Below are positions 47,826-56,456 of a stretch of 64,000 nucleotides of DNA, piece by piece. Each line of letters begins with the position of its first letter. Position 1 is the first letter of the stretch. A program made the position numbers and the translations under genes. Source of the DNA: Confluentibacter flavum (lineage in GTDB: Bacteria; Bacteroidota; Bacteroidia; Flavobacteriales; Flavobacteriaceae). Under the pieces are notes generated by a model. It was given only the letters and a program-made list of their open reading frames with translations. It was not told where the DNA came from and ran no database searches. The stretch spans positions 1 through 64,000 of the forward strand of contig NZ_PJEO01000036.1 in NCBI RefSeq assembly GCF_002843175.1. Direction: 5' to 3'.

Positions 47826-48782
47826 TTATGCTTTAACCCGTGTACTCTCTCTAGGGTTGTCAACTTTATCGTTTCTAAACTTACGCAACTTTTCTTTTTG
47901 TGTTGCTGTTTTACCTTTTGTATTACTTTCTTTTAAATATTGTATATACCCCCTACCAACAAACTCATATACCGTTCCAGAAGTTGGGTGATATAACTCT
48001 ATCTTTCCATCATTAATAACGCTCAATTCAAAATGTTCATTGTCGAAGAAATCATAATCTAATGTTAAAGTTTTTAAATAGAAGTCGCCACTAATGTTTC
48101 CAACTCCATAAAGCCCTGTGTAATCCCAAAACAGATTATTAAAGTTGGTACCGCTAGCATCTTGTGAGCTTCTAAACTCAGAGTCGTTTCCACCAGCTAA
48201 AAACTGCAAATAATTTTCATTGTCAAACTCATTGATGGCCCCAAAATCACTGGTGTATGTTTTTTCCCAAGCTTCGTATTCTTGCAAGAAATAATGAATG
48301 TTATCATAAAACACCAAATCGTAATCAAAATTACCACGTTGGTAGCCCTCCAGAAAGTAGGATGTATCGTTATTGGGGTTATATAATTCTATGGTATTAT
48401 TATCTATTTGATATACATCAAAGGTTTCGAATCCATCAATATCATGGGAAATATCTAAAATCATATCATAGGCATCATAGCTAGCTACATCAATACCAAA
48501 ACCATTTCCACTAGACCCTATACCCACTAAATTATTATTGGCAAAAAGAACGCCGTTTCTAAACGATAAAGTAAATGCCTTTTGTAAAAAAGGTGTGGTA
48601 CCATACCCTAGTGTGCTATTAATATCTACATACCATAATTCATAAGAATTCAATAATTGGTTTACAGACATACTAGGTGGAGGTGCATAATAATCATCAA
48701 CTATAACATCGGTAGTACAAGATGTAAAGATTGTTGTTGCCAAAGCAACGCTTAAAAGTAATTTTACAGTCCTCATAATCAA
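47826..48782 (-). CDS. hypothetical lipoprotein with two homologous halves
   Basis: 318 residues. Type II signal with lipobox TSC (FTSCTTD), Cys near 22, then a proline linker (APPPS). Two halves of about 115 residues align: LLNSYELWYVD ... VYQIDNNTIELYNPNNDTSYFLEGYQ and FLQEYEAWEKTYTSD ... VINDGKIELYHPTSGTVYEFVGRGY. The final 40 residues are basic (KGKTATQKEKLRKFRNDK). No family recognised; probably a surface-exposed, possibly SLAM/Slp-like lipoprotein. The start could also be two codons later (48776). It is divergent from gpsA. Confidence 0.65.
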   Translation of the reverse strand: MIMRTVKLLLSVALATTIFTSCTTDVIVDDYYAPPPSMSVNQLLNSYELWYVDINSTLGYGTTPFLQKAFTLSFRNGVLFANNNLVGIGSSGNGFGIDVASYDAYDMILDISHDIDGFETFDVYQIDNNTIELYNPNNDTSYFLEGYQRGNFDYDLVFYDNIHYFLQEYEAWEKTYTSDFGAINEFDNENYLQFLAGGNDSEFRSSQDASGTNFNNLFWDYTGLYGVGNISGDFYLKTLTLDYDFFDNEHFELSVINDGKIELYHPTSGTVYEFVGRGYIQYLKESNTKGKTATQKEKLRKFRNDKVDNPRESTRVKA

Positions 48783-48876
48783 ACATTTTTCGGGTTAATA
48801 CCTTATGGTTTTCAAAACGCGTGCCAAAAAATTTTCGTTAATAATGTCATCATCCGCCTTTCAACAATTTTTTATG

Positions 48877-48884
48877 TATTTTTG
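48877..48884 (+). promoter_or_regulatory. -7 promoter element of gpsA
   Basis: TATTTTTG is a perfect TAnnTTTG, 24 bases before the ATG at 48908. No TTG box at the usual distance. Confidence 0.4.
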
Positions 48885-48907
48885 AAACATAGTCAATTAA
48901 ACTATTT

Positions 48908-49909
48908 ATGGATACTCCTTTAAAATATGCGGTTTTTGGTGCAGGTAGTTGGGCTACAGCTATTGTGAAAATGCTTTGTGAAAATTTAAGTGAAGTCGGT
49001 TGGTACATGCGCAGTGTGTCTACCAAAGAACATTTATTGCGAGAACAACATAATCCTAATTATTTAAGTTCGGTGGAGTTTCATTTAGAACAGCTAAAAC
49101 TTAGTAATGACATTAATGAAATGGCTGAGTATGCCGATGTGTTGATTTTTGTGATTCCTTCTGCGTTTATGCACAGTGAATTAGAAAAACTAACCGTTGA
49201 TATTTCCGAAAAAACCATTGTGTCTGCTGTTAAAGGGATTATGCCCGAAACCGGATTGTTGGTTGGAGAGCATTTCCATGAATTTTATAAAGTGCCTTAC
49301 GATAATATTGCGGTTATTGCAGGCCCTTGCCATGCCGAAGAGGTGGCATTAGAACGTTTATCCTATCTAACGATTTCGTGTTCTGATGCCTCTAAAGCGA
49401 AAGCTATTGCCAAAAACTTATCAAGCGATTATATAAAAACCAAGATTAGTGATGATATTATTGGCGTAGAATATGCCGTCATGCTAAAAAATATTTATGC
49501 TATAGCTGCGGGTATAGCCCACGGATTGGGTTATGGAGATAATTTCCAAAGCGTGCTGATGAGCAACTCCATACGAGAAATGAAACGCTTTATTAGGAAA
49601 ATGCATAAAATGAAGCGCAACATTAATAATTCGGCTTATTTGGGCGATTTATTGGTAACGGGCTATTCCATATTTTCTAGAAACCGCATGTTTGGCAATA
49701 TGATTGGGAAGGGCTATACGGTAAAATCGGCTATGATGGAAATGAGCATGGTTGCTGAAGGGTATTATGCTACAAAAAGCGCCCATTTGCTTAATGAAAA
49801 GAACAAACAAAAAACAAAACTGCCTATAATAGATGCTGTTTATGAGATTTTATATGAAAATAAAAATCCTAAAAAAGTGTTTAAAAAATTAACTGATAAG
49901 CTGGATTAA
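48908..49909 (+). CDS. gpsA: glycerol-3-phosphate dehydrogenase (NAD(P)+)
   Basis: 333 residues. The Rossmann motif is VFGAGSWATAIVKML, a variant of GAGSWGTA. The catalytic part is AGPCHAEEVALERL and VEYAVMLKNIYAIAAGIAHGLGYGDN, which holds the catalytic lysine and substrate-binding residues. It makes sn-glycerol 3-phosphate from dihydroxyacetone phosphate for phospholipids. The C-terminal domain differs from the E. coli form (KKGAMMEMSMVAEGYYATKSA-like segment), and the family call rests on the complete set of motifs. Confidence 0.93.
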   Translation: MDTPLKYAVFGAGSWATAIVKMLCENLSEVGWYMRSVSTKEHLLREQHNPNYLSSVEFHLEQLKLSNDINEMAEYADVLIFVIPSAFMHSELEKLTVDISEKTIVSAVKGIMPETGLLVGEHFHEFYKVPYDNIAVIAGPCHAEEVALERLSYLTISCSDASKAKAIAKNLSSDYIKTKISDDIIGVEYAVMLKNIYAIAAGIAHGLGYGDNFQSVLMSNSIREMKRFIRKMHKMKRNINNSAYLGDLLVTGYSIFSRNRMFGNMIGKGYTVKSAMMEMSMVAEGYYATKSAHLLNEKNKQKTKLPIIDAVYEILYENKNPKKVFKKLTDKLD

Positions 49910-49992
49910 AAAGCCTCCTCTAACTCCTCCAAAGGAGGAGAACACGCAATCCTTCTTTCCCATTTGGGGAAATGTCTGCAAGACAATGGGGA
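49910..49992. repeat. REP-like repeat with two hairpins
   Basis: CTCCTCC and GGAGGAG around AAA form one hairpin (about 49924-49940); TTTCCCATTTGGGGAAA and a following GTCTGCAAGACAAT segment form a second. The phrase is familiar as a flavobacterial intergenic repeat, from memory. It lies between the convergent gpsA and 131-residue genes and can act as a terminator. Confidence 0.5.
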
Positions 49993-49993
49993 A

Positions 49994-50389
49994 TTATTTC
50001 ACCAAAACACCTCTCACTTCCATTAAAGGAATTGATTGCAATGCTTTTAAATTAATGGTGTTTTTACGGAATATATACGTTTTATCAAACATCTTATTTC
50101 CTTCAAAAAAAGAAACTTTAAAGGTATTATTTAATGCAAACAAGTCTTCTTGCATCAACTCAATTTTGGCATAGCTTTTTTTAGGCAATACATCCAACTT
50201 TTTTCTAAATGTGGAGGTGACTTTTTCTTCACTATAACCACTGGTAACAATAAGTACCATTTCTAAATCAACTTCTTTATCGTTTATTATATAGGCATTC
50301 CAATCGTTTGTTTTGTAACTGTCGTTGTACTCGTAAACCACAGCAATATACACGTCTTCAACTTTAGGAATTTGGATGTCTTTGTTCAT
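49994..50389 (-). CDS. conserved hypothetical protein, 131 residues
   Basis: 131 residues without signal peptide or membrane segment. Mixed alpha/beta with DWNAYIINDKEVDLEMVLIVTSGYSEE, a basic RKKLDVLPKKSYAKIE and a terminal IPLMEVRGVLVK. Public annotations of similar small proteins sometimes borrow the name phenylalanyl-tRNA synthetase alpha from neighbouring pheS, from memory; nothing in the sequence supports a synthetase. It is on the same strand as pheS but the kinase-receiver pair lies between. Confidence 0.6.
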   Translation of the reverse strand: MNKDIQIPKVEDVYIAVVYEYNDSYKTNDWNAYIINDKEVDLEMVLIVTSGYSEEKVTSTFRKKLDVLPKKSYAKIELMQEDLFALNNTFKVSFFEGNKMFDKTYIFRKNTINLKALQSIPLMEVRGVLVK

Positions 50390-50539
50390 GCTGCAAAAGT
50401 ATACAAACTATTCAATAAAGGAATTTGAATATTCTTTTCTAGAGATTCTTTAAGATTATAAATAGTTAACTGTTTTTTATTATCATTTTTGGTATTGGTA
50501 TAAAAAATTTATTGGGCTTATTACAAATTGGTCTGTTAT

Positions 50540-50938
50540 TTAACCAGCTTCTTGAATATGCATTTTAAGAATATCCACATTCAGAGGCTTCATTAAAAAC
50601 CTCTTCACATAAGAGTAGTGCGCTGCCCTGTCAATATCCCTTTGGTCGTTCGAAGAGCTTAACATAAAAATATCACACTTGTTTTTAATAGTATCCGGTA
50701 AAAGCACATACTCATCCAAAAACTCAAACCCATCCATTTCAGGCATTCTAATGTCAAGAAAAATACAATCAGGAAAATGCTTTGGATCATTGCGTATACT
50801 GTCCAGATATCTTAAAGCTTCAATGGCTGATGACTGAATAATAAAAATTTCTCCAATTTTATTCTTCAAAAGTAAATGTCTTGTGATGTAACTGTCAATT
50901 TTATTGTCATCAATCAGTAATATTGTTTTAACTTTCAT
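50540..50938 (-). CDS. stand-alone response-regulator receiver protein
   Basis: 132 residues from the ATG at 50938 (MKVKTILLIDDNKIDSY); the longer frame is rejected. It has only a receiver domain: acidic pocket DDNKID, phosphoacceptor Asp in CIFLDIRMPEMDG, Ser/Thr switch in FMLSSSND and lysine in FLMKPLN. There is no output domain, so it acts by protein contact or in a phosphorelay. Its start overlaps the end of the kinase gene by 11 bases, which supports translational coupling and pairing. Confidence 0.88.
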   Translation of the reverse strand: MKVKTILLIDDNKIDSYITRHLLLKNKIGEIFIIQSSAIEALRYLDSIRNDPKHFPDCIFLDIRMPEMDGFEFLDEYVLLPDTIKNKCDIFMLSSSNDQRDIDRAAHYSYVKRFLMKPLNVDILKMHIQEAG

Positions 50939-53900
50939 AGTTATGTAAATTAGTAATAGTGACAGTAAATTTTGAGCCAACTGATATTTCTGATTCAACT
51001 ATAATGGTTGCATCTAGCTTATTAATTGTTTCCTTCACAATATATAAACCAAGCCCTGAGCCTGTGGACTGTACCGATGCCCGATAAAACATGTCAAATA
51101 TCCTTGTCTTGTCCTTTTCTGCAATACCTATGCCGTTATCTTCTATTATAATTGTTGCACTTTTTTTGTCTGATAGAATTGATATATCAACGAAGGGTTT
51201 TTCTTTTGCTACATCTTTGTATTTTATAGCATTGGAAATTAAATTATTAATAATGACGTTTATTCTTCTTTTGTCAGAGCTGAATTCCGCTGTTTGTTTA
51301 ATATTAGCCTTCAGTTTAAAACCGTCAATTTCCTCCATAAATTCATGTTTTACAAATGCTTCCTGAACCATATCTTCAAATACTATATCATCTTTTTCTA
51401 ATTCTGTCCTTGCATTTCGCGAATAGTTTAGAATATCCTCGATGAAATTGTCCAGTTTTAAAACACTTTGTTTCATCATTTCCAGATATTCAATCTGCAA
51501 CTCGTTTTCAGGATCAATACCATCGGTCGTCATTTCTATCAAACCAAGTAAAGAAGCAAGTGGAGCCCGCAGATCGTGTGATGTACTGTAGACAAAGCGA
51601 TCTAATTCGGTGTTGGTCTTTTGAAGTTCTTTATATTGTTGTTCCAGATTTTGTTCCACTATTTTCCGTTCTGTGATGTCGCGAACAAAAGCACAACTAA
51701 ATTCTTTATCTCCAAATTTTATATAGTTAGCTCTTATTTCTACGGGTAGCAAAGAGCCGTCTTTTTTTTGTTGTGTCGTTTCAATGGAAATAGAATGCTT
51801 TTCACGTAGTTCTGGAAAAAAAACTGACCACACATACATGTTAAAATCGGGATCAATATCAGGTACTGATAGACTTAGAAGTTCCTGATGGCTATAGCCA
51901 AGTGAATGACATGCCGCTTCATTAACTTTAACAATCTGGGCATCAGATGACATCCAAAAAATGGCGTCACTTGCATGATCGAAGACAAATTGGGTTAATT
52001 CCATATCCTTCTTTACCTTTTTACGTTCCGTAATATCTTGCAGTATTCCACTTAGCAGAATGGGTTTGTTATTTTCATCAAATTCAAATTTCCATTCGCT
52101 ATAGGCATTCCGCTCAACACCATCACCTCGTATGAAAATAAATTCTAAGAATGACGGTTCTAAATCAACAAATGCCTTTGCCACTTTGCTGTGTACGTAT
52201 GCCATTTCATCAGAAGGAATAAAGGAAAAAAAGGCATCTTCAGAAGGTTCAATCTCATCACGTGTTGTGCCAAATATTCTATAAAATTCATCCGACCAGC
52301 TATGCTTGTTGGTTGTTAAGTCAATTTGCCAATCACCTATCTGTGCAATCTTATGTGCTTCTTTTAATCTTGACTCACTTCGCTCTATCTTTTTTCGTGA
52401 CAGTACTTGTTCTGATACATCCACGGCGAAGAAAAGAATGCCATCTGTTTTTCCGTCACTAGCTTTGTGCGGCCGAAACAAAAAATTCAAATACCTATCA
52501 ACAGGCTTTTCATTATTGTCTATATCTAATTTTACAAGCATTTCATTAGCAGAAAATGGTTTACCTGTTTGATAAACTTTGTCTAACATTTCAATAAATC
52601 CTTGTTCTTCAACTTCGGGCAACACGTCTTTTACAAATTTGCCAATGATATCCTTTTTACCAATTAATTTTAAGTACGGAGGGTTTGCCATTTCAAACCT
52701 GTGACCAGATCCGCTTAATACGCCCATACTGGAAGGGGCTTCAGAGAACAAATCAAAAAATTGCTGCCTCTCAATTTCAAAAGCTTTTTCCAATCTTTTT
52801 TTCTCGGTAACATCTCTTGCTATCCCATATCTTACCTGGCCCTTTTTATCCCATCGGGCAGTCCATTCTATCGGCACCAATGAACCATCTTTACGTATAT
52901 ACCGGTTCTCAAAATGGTTGAGATTATTGCCTGTCATTACCTTAGCCGCAGTTAACTGTGTTTTTTCGCTGTCTTCGTGATACACAAAATTGATAAAAGG
53001 CTTGCCAATAAGTTCTTCTGGCTTATAGCCCCAAACGGCTTCACTTGCAGCACTTACTTTCAAGAAATTTCCTTTTGCATCAACAGCACAAATAACATCC
53101 AATGATGAGTCCATTATTTTAGTGATGTCGCTTAAAGCAACCTGAAGTTCATTGGAAGTAACAATCAATTTGTTTTTCGCAAGTATGCGTTCGGTTATAC
53201 TAATGTGTGCAACCACCACCATTCCTTCATCGCCTTCAAATTTTTTTGCACTCATGCCGAACCATCGCTGCTCATTTGGTGAATGACAGGGATATTCAAC
53301 ATAGAAATCATTTTGCTTTCCTTGCTGCACATCCATAATTCCCTTCAAAACATCAGAAGCCACCTCATTACCATCGTCAGCAGATTTCTTGCAAACCTTA
53401 AAGTAATTACTTCCTACACCTGTATGTTGCATATCAGTCTCCCCATTCTCCTTGGCAAATAGCTCCCAAGCTTCATTTATAGCAACAATATTTCCATACT
53501 TATCAATAACAGCAATGTGAGCCGTTAAAGAATTAAGCACACCAAGATTAAACGCCTCACTTTTACGAAGTAATCTTTCTGCCCTTTTCCTATCCGTTAT
53601 GTCCCTTGAATGGCACGCCGTTCCAATGACCTCCTCTCCTTTAAGAATGGGGTAAAAAGAAGTTTCAGACCAAATTTCAATCGTGGCGTTCGTATATTCA
53701 ACATCTGTGAATATCTCTCCTGTAAATGCACGCTCATAGCGTTTTTTATATCTTTTTCTTTGTTGCGGATTTAATGTTACGTTAAGAACATTAATTCCCT
53801 TAGTAATTGTATTGCCCGACCTAAGCTTCATAACCTCATCAAATCGCTCATTGGAAGTAATCAAATTGAAATCTTTGTCCACACTCCATAATAAATCCTT

Positions 53901-54467
53901 AGTATTATTAATTAGGGCATAAAGATTATTGCTATCAAACTCTTTCTGTTGTTCTGTTTTTTTCTTATCTGAAATATCTCTAAAATTTGATACTATGGCA
54001 TGAACTCCTGGCTCATCAAGTAAATTGGTAACAGTGCCTTCACACCAAACCATGTAGCCATTTTTATGAAGAAGTCTAATTTGGAAGTAGCCGGAATTGT
54101 TCTTTATCCTCAAAACTTTATTCCTGGTGTTTATGTAGCCAGCGATATCATCGGGATGCATGAAGGTTTGCTCAGGCATGCTTAGAAATTCTTTATCGGA
54201 ATATCCAAGAATCTTGATAATGGAAGGACTGCCATACAATATCACACCATCCTCATCGGAAAGTATTTTCATCTCAATACTGTTTTCAATTAGTGCACGA
54301 AATCGTTTTTCGTTATTCACTAAAAGCTCCTCCATATTTTTGTGTTGCAAGGCAAGCCCATTATTAGCAATAACTAACTTAGCCATTTGTTTTTCCTTCT
54401 CCTTACTTTGTAAAACAAGTTCCTGATTGGAAATGATTAACTTCTCTAATGTTGGGGTATTGATCAA
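50928..54467 (-). CDS. soluble multi-PAS sensor histidine kinase
   Basis: 1179 residues with no membrane segment. A short N-terminal coiled coil (EKEKQMAKLVIANNG repeats) is followed by about seven PAS/PAC modules: each ends with a DIT/DIS-x-x-K/R-type boundary (FRDISDKKK, SRDITDRKR, ARDVTEKKR, LQDITERKK, VRDITERKI and others). The HisKA phosphoacceptor is in STSHDLRAPLASLL near residue 961; the HATPase domain has NNLISNAIKYK, DNGIGIAEKDK and GSGLGLYIVKE. It pairs with the overlapping receiver gene. The input signal is unknown; cytoplasmic redox or small molecules are typical for stacked PAS. Confidence 0.92.
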   Translation of the reverse strand: MINTPTLEKLIISNQELVLQSKEKEKQMAKLVIANNGLALQHKNMEELLVNNEKRFRALIENSIEMKILSDEDGVILYGSPSIIKILGYSDKEFLSMPEQTFMHPDDIAGYINTRNKVLRIKNNSGYFQIRLLHKNGYMVWCEGTVTNLLDEPGVHAIVSNFRDISDKKKTEQQKEFDSNNLYALINNTKDLLWSVDKDFNLITSNERFDEVMKLRSGNTITKGINVLNVTLNPQQRKRYKKRYERAFTGEIFTDVEYTNATIEIWSETSFYPILKGEEVIGTACHSRDITDRKRAERLLRKSEAFNLGVLNSLTAHIAVIDKYGNIVAINEAWELFAKENGETDMQHTGVGSNYFKVCKKSADDGNEVASDVLKGIMDVQQGKQNDFYVEYPCHSPNEQRWFGMSAKKFEGDEGMVVVAHISITERILAKNKLIVTSNELQVALSDITKIMDSSLDVICAVDAKGNFLKVSAASEAVWGYKPEELIGKPFINFVYHEDSEKTQLTAAKVMTGNNLNHFENRYIRKDGSLVPIEWTARWDKKGQVRYGIARDVTEKKRLEKAFEIERQQFFDLFSEAPSSMGVLSGSGHRFEMANPPYLKLIGKKDIIGKFVKDVLPEVEEQGFIEMLDKVYQTGKPFSANEMLVKLDIDNNEKPVDRYLNFLFRPHKASDGKTDGILFFAVDVSEQVLSRKKIERSESRLKEAHKIAQIGDWQIDLTTNKHSWSDEFYRIFGTTRDEIEPSEDAFFSFIPSDEMAYVHSKVAKAFVDLEPSFLEFIFIRGDGVERNAYSEWKFEFDENNKPILLSGILQDITERKKVKKDMELTQFVFDHASDAIFWMSSDAQIVKVNEAACHSLGYSHQELLSLSVPDIDPDFNMYVWSVFFPELREKHSISIETTQQKKDGSLLPVEIRANYIKFGDKEFSCAFVRDITERKIVEQNLEQQYKELQKTNTELDRFVYSTSHDLRAPLASLLGLIEMTTDGIDPENELQIEYLEMMKQSVLKLDNFIEDILNYSRNARTELEKDDIVFEDMVQEAFVKHEFMEEIDGFKLKANIKQTAEFSSDKRRINVIINNLISNAIKYKDVAKEKPFVDISILSDKKSATIIIEDNGIGIAEKDKTRIFDMFYRASVQSTGSGLGLYIVKETINKLDATIIVESEISVGSKFTVTITNLHNYES

Positions 54468-54814
54468 TATTTATTTTTTAAATTATTTTGAATCCGCTTT
54501 CTGGGAAATTTGAATAAGGTGAAAAAATAAATAATTTATCGAGAGTATTAAATAATTATTTTATCATCAAGTCGCATTTAATATGAGCGAACTGTTATCT
54601 CACAAGATAATTTATTTGTAGTCATTATTTTTACATTATTTAAGATAATATTTACATAATACATATAAAAAACAAGTATGGAAGAAAATATTTTTTTAAA
54701 TTTCAGCACACCCAGAATTGCCTTTTAGGGCATTTCTTACCTCTACCATGAGGTGAATTGGGCACGAGCAAAGCGAACTGATTTTTTCCGTTTGGGAAAC
54801 AAAAGGTGATTTGA
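54468..54814. other. intergenic region with structured element
   Basis: 347 bases between the kinase start and the pheS stop. The distal half (54470-54700) is AT-rich and probably holds the kinase promoter, though none is clear. The proximal part has the three-way junction at 54711-54762 and a GC-richer flank to about 54800. Confidence 0.4.
54711..54762 (-). ncRNA. possible small structured RNA element (three-way junction)
   Basis: Read on the minus strand, an outer CCCA/TGGG stem encloses two hairpins: ACCTC-ATGGTA-GAGGT and TGCC-CTAAAA-GGCA. The flanks add weak G-U pairs. It lies downstream of pheS and may be an interspersed element or an end of a pheS transcript. No known RNA family is claimed. 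Confidence 0.3.
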
Positions 54815-55834
54815 TTACAAAGCGTTCTTAAACTGCTCCAGAAACCTAACATCGTTTTCGCTTAGTAAACGAATATCCCCTATTTGATGAAGTAACATGG
54901 CAATACGGTCTATTCCCATACCAAAAGCAAAACCAGAGTATGCCTTAGAATCTATGTTGCAATTCTCCAAAACATTGGGGTCTACCATACCACATCCTCC
55001 AATTTCCAACCAACCTGTACCTTTTGTAATGCGGTAATCTGTTTCTGTTGCCAAGCCCCAATACACATCAATTTCTGCGCTTGGTTCTGTAAATGGAAAG
55101 TAGGACGGGCGTAAACGGATTTTAGATTTGCCAAACATTTGGGTTGTGAAATATTGTAATGTCTGTTTTAAGTCGGCAAAACTTACATCTTTATCAATGT
55201 ACAAACCTTCAACCTGATGGAAAAAACAATGTGACCGTGCCGAAATAGCCTCATTTCTATAAACGCGACCTGGAGAAATGGTGCGAATGGGCGGTTGGTT
55301 ATTTTCCATATAACGTACTTGCACAGAACTGGTGTGCGTACGCAATAAAATATCCGGGTTGGTTTGAATAAAAAACGTATCCTGCATATCGCGTGCAGGA
55401 TGGTATTCTGGCAAGTTTAACGCGGTAAAGTTGTGCCAATCATCTTCAATTTCTGGGCCTTCACTTACATTAAATCCAATATTTGAAAATATATCTATAA
55501 TTTGATTTTTTACGATGGAAATTGGGTGACGTGCCCCAATGTGAATGGGTGCTCCTGGACGAGATAAGTCATTATAAACACCATTTACAACCTCTTTACT
55601 TTCCAGCTCTTCCCTTAAGGCATTAACTTTGTCTTCGGCCGCTTTTTTTAGAGCATTTATGACTTGTCCGAATTCCTTTTTTTGGTCGTTTGCCACATTT
55701 TTAAACTCAGAGAAATAGTCGTTAAGTAACCCTTTTTTTCCTAAATATTTTATTCTGAAGGCTTCAATCTCTTCTTTGGATTGTGCTGTAAAAGCTTCGG
55801 CTTCGGCTATAAGTTCTTTTATTTTATCTATCAT
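54815..55834 (-). CDS. pheS: phenylalanine-tRNA ligase, alpha subunit
   Basis: 339 residues. The N-terminal coiled coil (about 1-85) binds tRNA; the class II synthetase core follows with GARHPISIVKNQI, FNVSEGPEIEDDWHNFTALNLPEYHPARDMQDTF (motif 1), RTHTSSVQVRYM, FHQVEGLYIDK (motif 2) and FGMGIDRIAML (motif 3). It attaches phenylalanine to its tRNA with PheT, which is not in the window. The gene is not next to pheT. Confidence 0.97.
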   Translation of the reverse strand: MIDKIKELIAEAEAFTAQSKEEIEAFRIKYLGKKGLLNDYFSEFKNVANDQKKEFGQVINALKKAAEDKVNALREELESKEVVNGVYNDLSRPGAPIHIGARHPISIVKNQIIDIFSNIGFNVSEGPEIEDDWHNFTALNLPEYHPARDMQDTFFIQTNPDILLRTHTSSVQVRYMENNQPPIRTISPGRVYRNEAISARSHCFFHQVEGLYIDKDVSFADLKQTLQYFTTQMFGKSKIRLRPSYFPFTEPSAEIDVYWGLATETDYRITKGTGWLEIGGCGMVDPNVLENCNIDSKAYSGFAFGMGIDRIAMLLHQIGDIRLLSENDVRFLEQFKNAL

Positions 55835-55870
55835 AATACCCTTAAAATGATGGCAAATTTACTATTTTTT

Positions 55871-56008
55871 ACGGTAACTGCGTTAAGGATTGGAGCGGCA
55901 TCCTTTTATTTTTTGATTGCGGCTTAATGATTACGTTTGTCGTGACAAAAATAAAAGATATAGCGTAAAGCCTGACTTTTTTGAATTTTCCCAAAAAAGG
56001 AACGCCCT
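55871..56008. repeat. GC-richer intergenic element between the 118-residue gene and pheS
   Basis: A roughly 138-base stretch with GGAT ... ATCC pairing (55887-55903) and a second half with AAGATATAGCGTAAAGCCTGAC. The two halves share the AGCG core, and this phrase is familiar as a widespread flavobacterial intergenic repeat, from memory. It is more GC-rich than its surroundings and carries no ORF. Confidence 0.4.
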
Positions 56009-56012
56009 AAAA

Positions 56013-56369
56013 CTAATTAATATATTCCGTTTCTAAAAAATAGTTAACAATGGCTTCTTTCATTAAAACCGATTGTTCACCTGCTTTTAAGTGTGGTAAG
56101 GTTGCCAATGCTTTATAGTGCGGCCAGCCTTCATTATCTACAAAATCGAGTTCATAATAACCATAAGGCTTCAATACTTTACAAATGGCAATATGCATTA
56201 AATCCAGCTTTTGGTCTTTTTTAAATGTTTTATCCAACTGCCCAAGTTCTTGAACGCCTATAAGGTAAATAATAGCATCTAAATCTAAGGTTTCCCCATC
56301 TGCAAATTGATTGGATAGTTTTTTTACTATCAAATCCCAGCGTTCTTTTAATTGTTCGTCTCTAGCCAT
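56013..56369 (-). CDS. conserved hypothetical protein, 118 residues
   Basis: 118 residues from the ATG at 56369 (MARDEQLKERWDLI); the longer frame is rejected. Helical, with DLIVKKLSNQFADGETLDLDAIIYLIGVQELGQ and DFVDNEGWPHYKALATLPH. It looks like a family found only in Bacteroidota, from memory, without known role. It is cytoplasmic, and divergent from cvpA. Confidence 0.65.
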   Translation of the reverse strand: MARDEQLKERWDLIVKKLSNQFADGETLDLDAIIYLIGVQELGQLDKTFKKDQKLDLMHIAICKVLKPYGYYELDFVDNEGWPHYKALATLPHLKAGEQSVLMKEAIVNYFLETEYIN

Positions 56370-56409
56370 TTTATAAGTTACTGAGTAAAAAAGTTGCAAA
56401 GTTTCAAAC

Positions 56410-56439
56410 TTGCAATTTTGCAAAGTTAAGTTATATTTG
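56410..56439 (+). promoter_or_regulatory. promoter of cvpA
   Basis: TTG (56410-56412), 19 bases, TATATTTG (56432-56439), a full match to the flavobacterial TTG-N19-TAnnTTTG pattern. The ATG of cvpA follows 17 bases after the -7 element. Confidence 0.6.
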
Positions 56440-56456
56440 ATAAAAATAGTTGCTAT

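Noticed and set aside
49994-50389. Phenylalanyl-tRNA synthetase alpha name for the 131-residue protein
   Set aside because: No synthetase motif; the real pheS is at 54815-55834.
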